Shown here one piece after another: positions 21,971 through 35,025 of a stretch of DNA of 64,000 bases; within the stretch, counting starts at the first letter, position 1; each line of letters starts with the position of its first letter. Origin of the DNA: Phoronis australis (taxonomy: Eukaryota > Phoronida > Phoronidae); contig NMRA01000752.1 of NCBI GenBank assembly GCA_002633005.1, positions 58,689 to 122,688 on the forward strand, given 5' to 3'. A program made the translations under genes and the position numbers. The notes beneath the pieces were generated by a model. That model was given only the letters and a program-made list of their open reading frames with translations, ran no database searches and had not been told where the DNA came from.

Positions 21971-24916
21971 TCTTGGTCAGCTGTAAAACATTTTGAAAAC
22001 TCTGGACTTCGCCACAGTTGGGACCAGCGAGAAATAAGTGCTATAGGTAAAGCTGAAATTGCAAAATTCAAACTCAAGTAAACCAAGTTCGTGGAATCAT
22101 TCTGCTGAAGTAATCAGTCAACTTTAAACGACAATGCCATTTCAACATGATGCACGCTAAACAAAGTGCAGTTATTCAATGACAATTTGTAAACGTGAAA
22201 ACAGTTTTGGAAATAGGTGACCTTTGCGCTAATGGCATATCTTGCAGACCAAATAGCCGCCATCATGCAGGGTTATTCCCCAGCACCACGTCAAGATACT
22301 TACTGGACACGGTTCAGTGATTTTTGGAGAATAATTTTCGCCACAAAACAAGTTCTCAAAAACATTTGGCAATTTTTTACCTACTTCACATTCACATCAT
22401 TGCTATATGTCGTGTTATTAACTAATTTGGATATGCAATCACAGAGATAGGAATTAGCCTGAAATTTCCTCTTTAATATTTTATAATATCCATGTAACCC
22501 AACATGTTGACAAAGCAAGAAAATACATCAGGATACTAATAAAAGAATATAGAATTGTAGGCACGGTCCTACGAAGTAAACTATTACATCCTTGAAGACA
22601 ATGTTGCTGAATCAACTTTAGAGGCTAAATACTTTAGTGCATGTCAGTATCTTATACAAAAATTCTTGAAGGCCAGTATGGTATAATTACTGATGATAAA
22701 GATTTTATTACCAATAAGTGTTCGTGTCCAATATTCTACAGCTAACATTGGGGGTAAAATTCCCAGTTGCATGTCCTTCGTTATTTCTCATCTTAGTTCT
22801 TAGTTTCTGTTATACAACATAATGTAAGATCACATAGTAAAAGCCACTGGCGGTCTTCTGAACAACTATACGTGTGTAAAATAGAGGTGTCATAAAATCG
22901 TATCTTTTTCTGTAGTGTAGATTTTTATAGGTTCATTTTGCAGGAATAATTGGCTATACAACGGGATTTTCTCTTACTCCAATTTAGACCTTGCATATAC
23001 GTATTTACGTATGTGCACTTTTAAAATTGCTTAATGTTCATAAGTAACCTTGTTGGTTATTTATCAAATATATGCATGTTGCTGACGTGCTCTTTAATTA
23101 TGATGCATAAACTAAGCACATTGGGGTTTATAAACATTATCACGCTCGTCTGTAGCAGTAAGTTATTTTATTCTTCAAATTCATTATTTCTGATATCTCG
23201 TTTGTTTAAATACAGAGGGGAAATTGCAAAATAATATTTTGGTAATTGATATTTCATTTCTGTAAGTTCGCTTTCTCCTAGTGAAACCTCCAGCTACTAC
23301 AGAGTATTTGATTTTCCTTCCAGAGTTAGTACATAATAACTCACCAGTCTCCTTGGCATCTATTTACGTACATGCATTATCTTCAAAGCAACATTCTCCC
23401 CTGTTTAGCTGACTAAAAAAGAAGCATTTTACTTTCACAACACCAATCTCATGATGATCCTTACTACTGTATGACAGTATCCTATTTCATAGGCAATGTG
23501 TACTTGGTGTGTTTTCAAATTGCCAGTTCTAGGGTTGGACAACCCCAATCCCATGCATTTTCTTGCATCCGTGGTAATTTAAAATACATTTTAAAAATTT
23601 ATCACGGTAAGGAATATTATATGTAACCGGTTTGATGAGCATCGAAGGCCTAATTCGATTTTTTGTCAGCTAAACAGAGTAAAATTCAGTTTTAACTACT
23701 TAGCTGCCAGCTAACAGATACTAAATATAGCGCAATCCAACTGATACTACAGTGTGACATTTAACTTTGCTATTCAGAAAACAAAAGAAGTTTCAAACAT
23801 AAACCATGGTTGACAGGAGGGAAGAAAGCAGTTGTGAAAGAGTTCAATGCTGTTGTCATAAAATGCTGGTGGGAAAAGCAACGTGCGAAGAGCTAACATG
23901 GACATAAAAGAAACCCATTCAATTAAGAACAGAACCTGGATTGAAATAATCTTATGTGTCAAAATTCTCATTCCAATACAAGAGAGGAAACTATACATGA
24001 GTTAGACGATTGCTTTGTAAAGCCCAGCACATTTGTTAAGACTTTAGGTTGAATGAATGTACATGTAGAATGTTACCAATGTTTCTGAAGCGCAATTGAG
24101 CTCTCAGGATTTTTTAATTTCATTTGTTGAAGAGTGGATTCTGAATTAAATGAAATTGCTACAGCGTTTGGCATCTTTTGCGTAGAACTGTATTTTTGGT
24201 TATTCAAGTAAATTATAAATGTAAGTAATTATCAACTTTCATTTTGTGCACTAACTTTTGCGACCGAGTTACTGAGTCACATAAGCCTGCTGTGAGTAAT
24301 TAAGGATTTCAGGTAAACAAGAACTTGTACGATTTTGTATGTAATTATTATTATACTTGGAGTGTGAAACTTAATTTTTCATTGCAATGCCATATTTTTA
24401 ACAATTGCCTTCCTTTCTTGGTCACTATGTCATTTTAGACTATAGGTTTCTAAATGTGACCGTGATTTGTATAGGCCTATTTCTGCCATTTTTAGAGATA
24501 AAACGTGACAAATCTTGTCTGACATGTCAAATTAACATGAAGGTTTATGCAGTAAGATTGAAGATCGAAATGCTATGCATATGTCGCACAACTGAGGTTA
24601 TTATATCAACAAGATGGGTAGATTTAAAAAATAATGACTGGAAAAGTTGATAGCCTATGTGTTAGATATAACCTAATCTGTAAAATCATATAATAATGAA
24701 AATGCAATGTTTATTTCCACAATTGGGTGCTTGAATTAACTCAACTTGCCCCATGGTCTTGCAATTTGGTGAACCCACACAGCTGTGTTTCGTTTTGAAC
24801 AGAATCAGAATAACCATGTGTGATATAATCTCGTTTTCTGCTTTGTAAAGTACATGCCGTGGTCATGCGGCATGGAATCTTATTGGTTACTTCGCAGATT
24901 GTATCCTGTTGATGTG
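21971..24916. other. AT-rich intergenic DNA, nothing recognised
   Basis: Short open frames only. A small hairpin, CATGCCG and CGGCATG around TGGTCATG, lies near 24852. Confidence 0.5.
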
Positions 24917-25285
24917 GTCAATTGGTCATGTTAATCCTGGTCGTGTAGTCGTTAGTGTGTATTTTGGTCACGTCACGTTTTCTGGTCATGTAGTCATTTG
25001 TCAACGTGTGTCCTGGTCATGTAGTCAGTTGGCAGCGTGTGTCCTGGTTACGTCGTGTGTCCTGGTCATTTAGTCAGTTGGCATAATGTTACCTGGTCAT
25101 GTAGTCAGTTGGCATCGTGTTTCCTGGTCACGTCGTGTGTCCTGGTCACGTCGTGTGTCCTGGTCATGTAGTCAGTTGGCAGCGTGTGTACTGGTCATGT
25201 AGGCAGTTGGCAGCGTCTGTCCTGTTCACGTCGTGTGTCCTGGTCATGTAGTCAGTTGGCAGCGTGTGTCCTGGTCATGTAGTCC
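24917..25285. repeat. Two-module tandem array (31-bp and 18-bp units)
   Basis: A longer module, TGGTCATGTAGTCAGTTGG plus CAGCGTGTGTCC, alternates irregularly with a shorter one, TGGTCACGTCGTGTGTCC. The short module looks like a deletion derivative of the long one. The order varies, as expected from slippage and unequal exchange. Confidence 0.85.
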
Positions 25286-27183
25286 AGCAGCAGTCCGCAT
25301 TAGTCTCTTATACTTAGTTGAGAGTAAAGAAGTTAGTAAATTTTCTTTGACTCTCTCTAAAAGCGCTGCAAATTGATAAAAGTGCGACAGTGCGGCAGTG
25401 GATATCTTGATTTCGTTGACAGCTGGTCATGTTTTTTCACCCAGGAATCAAAGTAACGAATGATCGAGAATTTTTGGTTTAAGATCAATTCAAACGTGCC
25501 GTGAATAATGCGCTTACACGAAAGTCACGCATTTCTAAAGAGATGCGGGAATTTTCACCGCACGTCCTTCTAAGCAGCTTTTACCAGGATCAAAGAGCGC
25601 GCGGAGTCGGAGTCAGGTACAGTTGTGATGACCTCATTGCCCGATGTGAGCAAGACCTAATAATGTGTAACTGCATTAAACATATTTTACTGTACATATT
25701 GGCGAATTTTCAAAATGCATTGACCACTAATCTTCGTTTAAAACGAATACCACGGCAGTATTCAGCTGGAAAAAAACAAGTACGGTTTTCGATTTTTAAA
25801 AATCGATCAACTGATTATCTAAAAACTACAACCATTGGATACGATTGAAGATAAACTATCGCTAGTATTGATATACTCGGTGGGTATACAAACGCTGATC
25901 AGAGTTAATAATATCACATGGATTCTTTTTTAATATTCTTTCAATCTCATTTAACCAGATTTTTGACCAGGAAACAGCATTACTTAACTTGTGCCCACTT
26001 TAATTTTTTATTACTGACAAAGAGCTAGAATACGTAGTCAGTGTCTTTGAAATTGTCCAGATATTCCAAATCTTCAGTTTTGTTATCACTGTACTTGCAC
26101 TTTTGTATTATTTTATGATTTGAGCTCTAATAAAGGTTAAACTTCAATGACACATGAAATGTTTAGTGTACCTGTAATGTGGAAAGTTTAGGGATGGGCT
26201 CACAATGAACTTAACGAATTAAGTTTCGCTGGCAAACAAAATGTACCACTGTTTTGTTACTTGTACCTGAAGTTTAAAACTTAGATAAAATTTATGAACC
26301 CGTTCCCGGTAAAAAACAAGTGGGAAAACGCATTAGGAATTAAATTACGAAAACCAATATGAAACATATCGTTCTTTTTAGAAGTGGCCCTCTGTGACGA
26401 TAAACACAAGTTAACATTTTTAGTCACTTTGTAATAACTATAATGTACCAAGCTTAAACTACTCTCCAGAGTTGCAGCATGTAACTCTGCAAGTGTTAAA
26501 GAAAACCAAATTGGGGGTATTAACAACAACAATTGTTGAGACAATGATGCTAGCTATTACCTTTCCACTTCATTAGCTCAGATCTACATCAATACAAAGG
26601 GCGTGCTGAATAGGCATGGTCGTAAAAGTTGTCTGGGGCTAAGGGAATATCAGCGGTGACAGGTGTAAGCGAGAAATTCTCCACTTGTTCAAATTCAATG
26701 CTTGTTACATCTGGACTGTGCATATATTGAAGTGTGCTATCGATCTACCATAAGTTTTAGCCAACGAAGTGGCTTGGTATGCTCATGTAGTGAGATGGAA
26801 TCACAAAATCAAGGTAACTTACAATGCAAATTTTAATAAACTAAATACCCGGTAGCAGTCTTTGGACATATTTGGAGTGCCGTTCAACGTTTCACTTCGC
26901 TACGGTTGTTCTTTTCTCACTTGACGGTATTCTGTCGTTCAGCAACTTTTCCAGACGTTTGGGGTTCTGAAGTTGCGACAACATCTGGTTCCTTTGTTAA
27001 CTGCCCAGCACAGTCGTTTGTCTCGTATGACAACAAACAGGCCAATTACATCCTAGGCTTTAAAGGGTTACTGAAACCTGGCAGAAGGGTTTGTTTTAAC
27101 TTCTGTTGTAGTTGGGCGATTTTGGTGATTCAAAAACTAAACATGATCAAGTAATTCAGAAATGCTACTGGTTAATGTTAAGA
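25286..27183. other. Intergenic DNA, nothing firmly recognised
   Basis: An open frame at 25501-25848 (115 codons) and one at 26906-27154 contain no motif I recognise. The second has a stretch around TTSGSFVNCPAQSFVSYDN that could be an exon, but I cannot assign a family. Confidence 0.4.
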
Positions 27184-27185
27184 TA

Positions 27186-28345
27186 CAGTACAGCCACTGC
27201 ATTATTAGACTCTCTCCGGTGTCTCTCCGGTCTAGCCACCAGTGACCGTAACCGGAGACAGACCGGAGAGTGAGACCTGAATCAACCGTGACAGGTGGCG
27301 TGAGCCTAAGCATGACTGTACCCGGATCTTACCGTGAGTTAGGCGTGAACGAAGCGCAAGCCAGCAGTGAGCCACTAATAAAAGATCTTAACACGCGTGT
27401 ACATGGCGGAAATATTCAATTGCCTTCACGATATGAAGGAACATAGCGTGTGAATTGTGAGCATATTGGTCCCAAGTTCCGGCTTCATGCGGAGAAAACT
27501 GATCGTGCTCATGCATTTGACGAGTCAAACAGATCAGTGCTATTATTATTTTAGTGAAGAATTACCCCGGTGATACTGTGAACTAAGTCGAAACGCATGT
27601 ACTACGGGGAGGGGGCTACAAATAATTAAACTGCACTACGGATTAAGGATTTTTTAGTCAAAACATTTGCTTGCAGTAAGGGATGGGTATATCAGAATGG
27701 CGGCCTATTGAACTTTCCTGTACGCCAGTGTTGTGCAAAAATTTACGGAGTGACACAATACTTCACAAGATGACTAGGCTATTTTTAGGGCGTATTAACT
27801 ATATTCAGCTGTGACAAGTTTCAAGGAGTCCACAGCCATGTAAAGACGACTCTGGACACAGGGTCGCGTATATTCCTATTTACTAACCGTGGTTACTGTA
27901 CATGTATGTCGTTGATGGGACTGGCTCTTAAGTAGTACATATAAAATGTACATGTAACCGTAACACAAGATGAGCTGAAGGAAGACGTTTGTATGAACAA
28001 CACGTGGAATTACAAAGCTAGTCAGAACCTAAGTGTGATAGATGACTGCTTGCAAAGATACTCTAAAATGTCTTTGCAACTTGTCCGAAACGACAGGCAA
28101 TCAAGACGTTACATGTATTTTTATTGATAAGCCCGGAGCCCTACTATGGTTACCACAGGTACCGAAGGCGTGAAGAAAGCCTGAGGAAAGCGTGAACTAA
28201 ACCGGAGGTAAGCGTGAGGACTACCCGGAGAGTAGGCGTGAGGCGACCGTGACTGATTTCTGTCACGCCTGCGTTCCGGTTGCGCTCCGGTCCGGCCAGG
28301 CGTGAGGTAGCCCGGACGAAGTCTAAAAATTCAGTGGCTGTACTG
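27186..28345. mobile_element. TA-flanked inverted-repeat element, mariner-like ends, non-autonomous
   Basis: It begins CAGTACAGCCACTG and ends CAGTGGCTGTACTG, a perfect 14-bp inverted repeat, with TTAGACT matching further in. TA lies directly outside on both sides. CAGT ends and a TA duplication fit Tc1/mariner-type elements. About 180 bp inside each end carry many ACCGGAG and GCGTGAG words, probably subterminal protein binding sites. No transposase frame is visible in the 1160 bp. Confidence 0.8.
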
Positions 28346-28347
28346 TA

Positions 28348-31300
28348 TGTTATAACTTAGCTTTCATTTTTAGCAGCACAGCCTAGTCAAGTTAGATACA
28401 ATTTAGGATCAGATCGGACATGATGATTGTTCCACTGGTCTCAAAATTTTGAGACCCTTATCATAAACAATATCTAACTACAATAAACACCAGGATTTTT
28501 GCTGACAGACACATCAGACACATACTCCAAAGCAATAAATGAATGGATGGAACTATTTTTGACCAACTTTGCATAAGTAGAATGATATAAACCAAAAGGA
28601 CAGTTTATAACCAAGCTTTCTGTGGTAAATATGAACACCAAGGATTATATATAGAGGAACCAGAGAGACAACTGAAACCACGAAAGACTAGTTTTAAACA
28701 TAAACTCAGAATCGTTAAACAAAGCATTACACAATGTGAATGGATAAACTTCAAAACATATAAATCAAATCAGGACTCGGGGAAAGTCCAAGCAATAACA
28801 GTAAAATCAAATACCGCTTGTAGTTCTAAGCTTTTATAAAATTAATAACCTTCCTTTCTTCATAACTTGTTTATTAAAGAAATAGTGGCGAGGAACTAAT
28901 GAGACACAATTTGAACCAAAGTTGTAGGAACTAAATACATTGTAAAACTTTAAGGTTCATCAGAGCTAATTGCACACAATAATAAAAATAACACAGGTGC
29001 AGAAGAACGGTAGTTGTGTTCCGTTTATGTAGAACTGAAGTATAGTGGAGTAGAACAGAACATGACAAAGTGATGCAAAATAGGAACGATGTACACAAAC
29101 TATTGGATGCACATATATTTAACCCACAGTCAATGGATGTTTAGTAGACACAGTTTTCAACGGAAAATGTTAGTATTTGGCCAAATTCATTCACTAGATG
29201 TAGCAGCTGCAGTTATAAGAATATTTCCAACCACACATACAGTCAATAACGCCAGATATTTTTTCTTTTTAAGGTGTTAATGATTAAACATTGTGCAACA
29301 AAATGTCCATCATAGTCTAGCTCATATAAAAAAGAATTGTGTATCGGAATGTGTTTATGGTTTTTTAGCTTAGGTATTTCCTGTACATGTTCAGTTTAAT
29401 GTTATTGCTACCTCATGACAAATCATCCCAGCCCAAGCTAATCTTCCTTATTGGTTAGTTTGTATTTGTCGCACATTCTGATTGGTCGAATAGGCTCACT
29501 TGAAAGTTATATGTAATATCTTCATACTATCACACCAGAAGCTTTCAATACATCATACCGAACACAAGTATTTTTCTGTACAAACCACCTAGAGTTTTAT
29601 CTTTGTACAATAAAAACCCACATTGTGTTCGCGTTCATGAGGTGCATTCACTAATCTGTCAACTTTTGCTCAAGTTTGATTAAAGTCTTGCTTGATCTAG
29701 AAAGCAAGTACAATCATATTTTTATCCATACTCCCTCTACAACAATACAGTAAAATTTCGGGAAAACTGATGAATTGAGTAAATTTCATTAATGTTTTCC
29801 GTAAAAAACAAAGCAACTTGAACAAAACAGCACATTGGCTAAAATTGAGCTACACAGTGACTGCAATCAGAATGTATTATTCGAAATCAAAGATGAGAAT
29901 GCTGAGTAAGAACAGTGTTCACTGTAACTTATACTTTTAGTAGAATGAGTCCATACACACCATACACACATTGTCAGAGTGACTGCACAGCAAGATAATT
30001 GTACAAGTAATACAACTGTGCTGTACACCTCAAGTGTTTGCGTCCAGTAAATGGGAATAAAACAACTGTTTTCGCCAAGTTAACTTGGTCTAATGACCTA
30101 ATTGGTCTACGACTTCAACCTGCGTACTACACCACACATGGATACTCAGGCTGGAGGGGCCATAGAAGATACTCGACAAAAACAAAGCAAGTTAAAAGAA
30201 ACCTACCTGAAATCTTTTGCTGTGCTAACATAAAAGGAAATCTCAAGTGAACAGTTATTCAATAAAGAGACAACTTAGAAAACTAAGAGATAACAAAGCT
30301 AATTTGAAAACAATGCCATTACTGGCAGCGACAGAGAGTCCGAGTGGTTTTTGAGCAATGATATGCAGACCAATGGACCAAACATACTCAAATCAATATA
30401 AAATTATGACAAAATTAAATATGCTGGTACTGCACATGTTTGATGAAAATGCAAATTCTGGCTTATATAGATGACTTTTCGGCCGAATAACTGAGGAGCT
30501 AGTTTTTAAGCTTGGAAAATCTGATTTGTTCACGTTTCATATAGAGTAGAGCATTCTTCTTTTTCTGCAACAACAAGGTTTTTAAATGTCGCCTGTACAT
30601 TATTATTTTTTGTTCTCATTAATCATCAGTTGATAAGACGTTTAGTAGTTTAGTGGTTTTTGGAATTTTGATCTTTCCTGTCTGTTTAGTCAGTTTGGAT
30701 TTTATTAGTGAAATGAACCTTTTCAATACCCACATTGTTTCCTTTTATGGACAGCTCTTTAGAAACTTCACAGTTCAACTTTTTTTTTCAGACAAATTGA
30801 GATTTTCAGATTCTAGGGGTATTGTCTGCAACAGATTCTAAAATAAAAGAGTAGGAAGCAACCAGATGACCACCTGCGAGTGCTAACTTTAAGGCCAAGA
30901 GATACTTTGATTTGCTGTTATAAATATCAAACACAAGCACGATTTTAAAGCTAATCTAGACTTAGAGAGGGATGGCATATTCTTTCGGACTTTGCCGCCA
31001 TTTCCTGTCATCATAGCGTGGACCTCATTTTGCGTTACTTTTTGCCATCATCTGATCCTCTTCTGTGTGTGTGTGATAAGATCGCCTTGAGAAAGAATTA
31101 ACAGTTTCACGGAGGCAAACTGTTGGTTACAACTTGGCATATTTAACTTTTTGTTGTCTTCAATACATTAACTACAGAAAATATATCAATTACCCTAGGT
31201 GGTCAAATCTTATGGAACAGGCACTGACAAAACACAAAATGAATTTCCAAATAGTGATTGCACACTCAGTTGATGTTAAGTAAACTTATCTGAGAAGCAT

Positions 31301-32863
31301 TTATTTATAGGTACCCTGCCTACATGCATATTTTTCTTTGCTCTGAATGAGCTTTAATGTGTTGGAGGGGTATTTTGGTGCTGTCTTGGCACAGAAATTT
31401 CTAACCTATTTATCCTGGTTATACATGTGTTTCCAATGTCACATATGAATCAGCTTCACTCCCTATCTGAAGTGGTTGCAGATCACAACCCACACTATCA
31501 CAACAAATAGAATGAAAGTGCTCCGAGGAGGACACTTGGCAAAATTAACTGAAAAGGCCTTAATACGGTAGTGATGGTGGTGAACACGATGATCACATTC
31601 ACACGACAGACGAAGATGTCAGAAGTCAGTAAGAAATAGGCTATTAGGCAACACGTAGTACCTCGGTAGGCCATTTAGGGGCTGCAATACTTCCATTCGC
31701 TTTCTATACGCATTCGGTTACATGTATTTTAAACGGGCGGTAGGCAAAATCTGGTCACCGACTTTGAGTTTTCACCACGTCAAAAATACATTCCACATGT
31801 TTGTTGTGAAATTTGCACTGAATTGTTTATTCGGTTAAAGCATCGTTTCACGGATTTTTTTTTTCGATAGACCTTTTTCAAATATGAGTTAAAATTTGGG
31901 CTGCGAACAAAAAGCGGAGGGAATTTGCCCTCGGAGTTAGTTTGAATCTTTAACGACTTTGATGACATCCAGTAGCAGGTCAGACCTAGCAAAATCCCGG
32001 ATACTTTTTCAACGGGCATTTTCTCCCTTTTCAAATCGCAAATTTAACTACTCGAATGCACGTCTCAGTTAGAGAGCACTAATTCAACTTTCACGTCGGG
32101 AACTTGACTTGCGCTCTAGAGACTTTCAATGGCGGTCGTGAAGAACAGTAACGCCGTACCTGCATGAACGAAGTCAGTTTTGGGATCTGAAATATGTTAG
32201 TATTTAACGAAGCAGGAAAGAGCATAATCTAAACAATTTCTCGATTATCTAAAATCAATTTTGGCGCGTAAAAATGGAGGGGAATTTTGCGACCTGGCAT
32301 TTATGAATGCGAGCTGGATTTTGGAAATGCGACCTGGGATTCTGGCTAGGTCGCAAAATGCAATCTGGCGATTTTAATAGCGTCAAGCCCAGCTGGGGTG
32401 TTGTAGAATCTTCCTGGCATGACCTGAAAGAGCCTTATAGAAGCCTAACAAGAATACCTCGAAGGGACCTATAATACTAACTCACTCGCAATGTTCTAGG
32501 TCAAAACCTACCGGAAACTAATCGACTTACATGTCAATATCTGCCAAAATTTACTTGAGGTCTAATTCCTTTCTGCGGTCAATCTTCTCTCCAGCGCTTT
32601 GCACATGCAACATCTGCTCAATGCTAATGCTCTAGTTGAGTTAATGCTTTTATTGTGTGCACTCATTTTCAGTGATGAAGGCCGCTGAAATTCAATAAAA
32701 GGGGCTGAATCGGGCATCTTGTTCATGAATTCTGATTCGAAAGAAGATAATACTTGGACAATCCGAGTGCCCCATCAGCCAAACTTTTGAGGGGCTGAGA
32801 GACAGGCTTCCACCCGCAATATTGCGGGTGTTAATAGATGTCGATTAACCAATGATTCATTAT
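28348..32863. other. AT-rich intergenic DNA, nothing recognised
   Basis: I see no exon or inverted-end element. Around 32285-32370 the phrase GCGACCTGG recurs three times in direct or inverted form; related words occur near 4700. All open frames are short. Confidence 0.5.
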
Positions 32864-34693
32864 TACAGCACATATCACGAACTTTTGTCCGACCGGTCGG
32901 AAATTGGTCGATGACCGGCCGTCAACCGGTCGTCTAGCCCACCAGCAGCCGACCAACAACAGTCGGCTAGTATCCGTCTGTTTAGTCGCCTCTGTGTTCG
33001 TCTAGCGTAGACGACCAATTCGGATTAAGCGTGTCCTTGGTCGGCAATTACCATTTTATGACTTAGCGGGTGAACTTTGGCCAAAAAAGAAAACATTCAA
33101 CTGTTCGCTGTTCGTTCACCAGTGGCATCTCTGGTCTTGACATCGGTTTATCAACTTTTGTTACACTATTGAAAGGAGGTAAAATCGAATTAACCTACAA
33201 ATACGAAGTGCGTGACATTACACCAGCCTAAAACTTTATGTTGAATTAATGACGGCGTGGTAAAATCAAACGTTAAGTGATATCGCGGAAGCATAATTTC
33301 TATTTTTAGATATGAGATTGTTTATACAGTACTTTATGCATAAAAACAAGCACGAACTTTGAATTTTTACAGTAAATTTGCATAAAAATCAGACTACAAC
33401 GCTGGATGGTTCACGACCTCAAGTGTTTTCATGCGGCGGGATGCTCAACAAGCAGCACGCATTTGCACTCATAAGTTATTGCTCTTGATCATCATTCATC
33501 ACGTTGTATATTGCGCTTTACCACAGATAATTCGTGTTTATTTCTGTATAATTTCTTAATATGTTGGTACAGTAATAGAACCCAAGTTCATTTTAGGAAC
33601 AAAACAAACAATTATAGTTTGAACATAGCGCCCAAATTAAAGGAGAATGCCACCCGATTTAATTAGTCTTTTTTACCGTCTTAATCAGTCTTTATCTACA
33701 TCGCCTCTTATATGGTCGAACTCACCTTGCCGGGAGGTGTCGCGTTAACCTGTGAGGGAGGTAAGAAACGACACAGCGACGTCATTGGTTCGTCTGCAGA
33801 GTTAATGTCGCTATATAGCAGTGCATCGTTCCCTCTTGTCCGAAGTATGAAGCTGCGAAGAAAGCGGGTATATCATTTTTATTGACTTGCTCGCGAGCCC
33901 GAAATGCTTAGGAACTGGTTCGCAGTAGTGAAGAATGAAAGGTACGCTGTTAATAGCAAGTATGAGGCCGTGAAACATCTCCGTGTCTTTGGCCGGCATT
34001 TCGTCGACGATGTTCTCTGAAGAAATCCGGCTTACCAACTATCCATACATTCCGTTGTCTGTGCATGTTCATGGCGCCTCTCTAGTATTTCTTGATTAGT
34101 GTATTCCAGTTCGAACTGATAGCCTGTGAAACCTAACGATCCGACCCATGAAGTCTTCGTCGGATGACTGGCACTTGACTAAGTCGGGATTGGCGCCGGG
34201 CAAGTTGCCATGTATTCTGCGTTCTGTTTCAAAATGAATTATTCTCATCCTAACCAATGCTTATACAAAACTGAAACAAAGTCTGTCTCATTTGATTCAA
34301 TTTGTAATGCCTTTTCAGTATTCGTGAGCGCAAATGTTGAGAAACCAGCAACGAATAAACCACTGCGTTACAGGCTTGCCGTGAACAAAGGTAATTAACC
34401 GGGCACCGAGGCCGAGTGAGCGCATGCTAATTCAGTGTTTGCTGACAGAAAGCTGTTGTGAAACAATTACTCGATTTTACATGCTATTCTCACATGTTAG
34501 GGGAATCTGTATTTAGAAATACAAATGCATTATTCAAATCATTGTTAATGTCCAGCCTTTGCCCTGACGGTTTTTGGAAGGGGAACCCGACTTCGCGGCC
34601 CCGACAAGTAAGTAGATTTTCAGTTTCGTGGCTAATTCACGTAAGTAATTACGTGCGTATTATTTCTTTGGCTCTCTATTAACTCACTATTAT

Positions 34694-34849
34694 CAGTGTT
34701 TTAGTAGGACGTAGGCGCACGTAAGCGCAGCCAACCACCTTTTGGCATTTGAAGGTAGCGCCTACGCACCGTAAGTTAAGTTCATTACTCAAGGTGATAT
34801 TGTGGGCTTTCGGCGCCTACTTACCTCTACTTTTACCACTACAGCACTG
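34694..34849. mobile_element. hAT-type MITE with 8-bp target duplication
   Basis: The 156-bp element begins CAGTGTTTTAGTAGG and ends CCACTACAGCACTG. ACTATTAT stands directly outside on both sides (34686-34693 and 34850-34857), an exact 8-bp duplication. CAGTG/CACTG ends with an 8-bp duplication are the hallmark of hAT transposons. The interior repeats GTAGGCGC and GCGCCTAC in opposite orientations. It is inserted in the TTAA element, the third level of nesting. Confidence 0.9.
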
Positions 34850-34894
34850 ACTATTATAGTTTTTTCGTGACTGGAGGTTTAGTTTCCAACTCAA

Positions 34895-35025
34895 GCTGGT
34901 TTATGTTCCTGCCAGTCTCGGCGGCGGCGACGGCCTGATCGGGTTCCGAGCCTTTGGTCAGGATAACGAGTCAGTGCGGCCGCGACGGGCCCGATCGGGT
35001 TCCGAGCCACTGGCCGGGATAACAA
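34895..35025. repeat. Two-unit direct repeat, about 65 bp, inside copy B
   Basis: GATCGGGTTCCGAGCC followed by GG..GGATAACRAG occurs twice. Copy A has the segment once (17220-17275, inverted), so it was duplicated in copy B after the copies separated. Confidence 0.75.

Noticed and set aside
21814-22086. 90-codon minus frame with repeated CTQAL-like blocks as a repeat protein
   Set aside because: It is a direct translation of the 36-bp tandem array.
20328-25285. Tandem arrays considered as CRISPR
   Set aside because: Units are contiguous or diverged without unique spacers, and the genome is eukaryotic.
26906-27154. 82-codon open frame as an exon
   Set aside because: No splice-phase partner or recognised family could be found.
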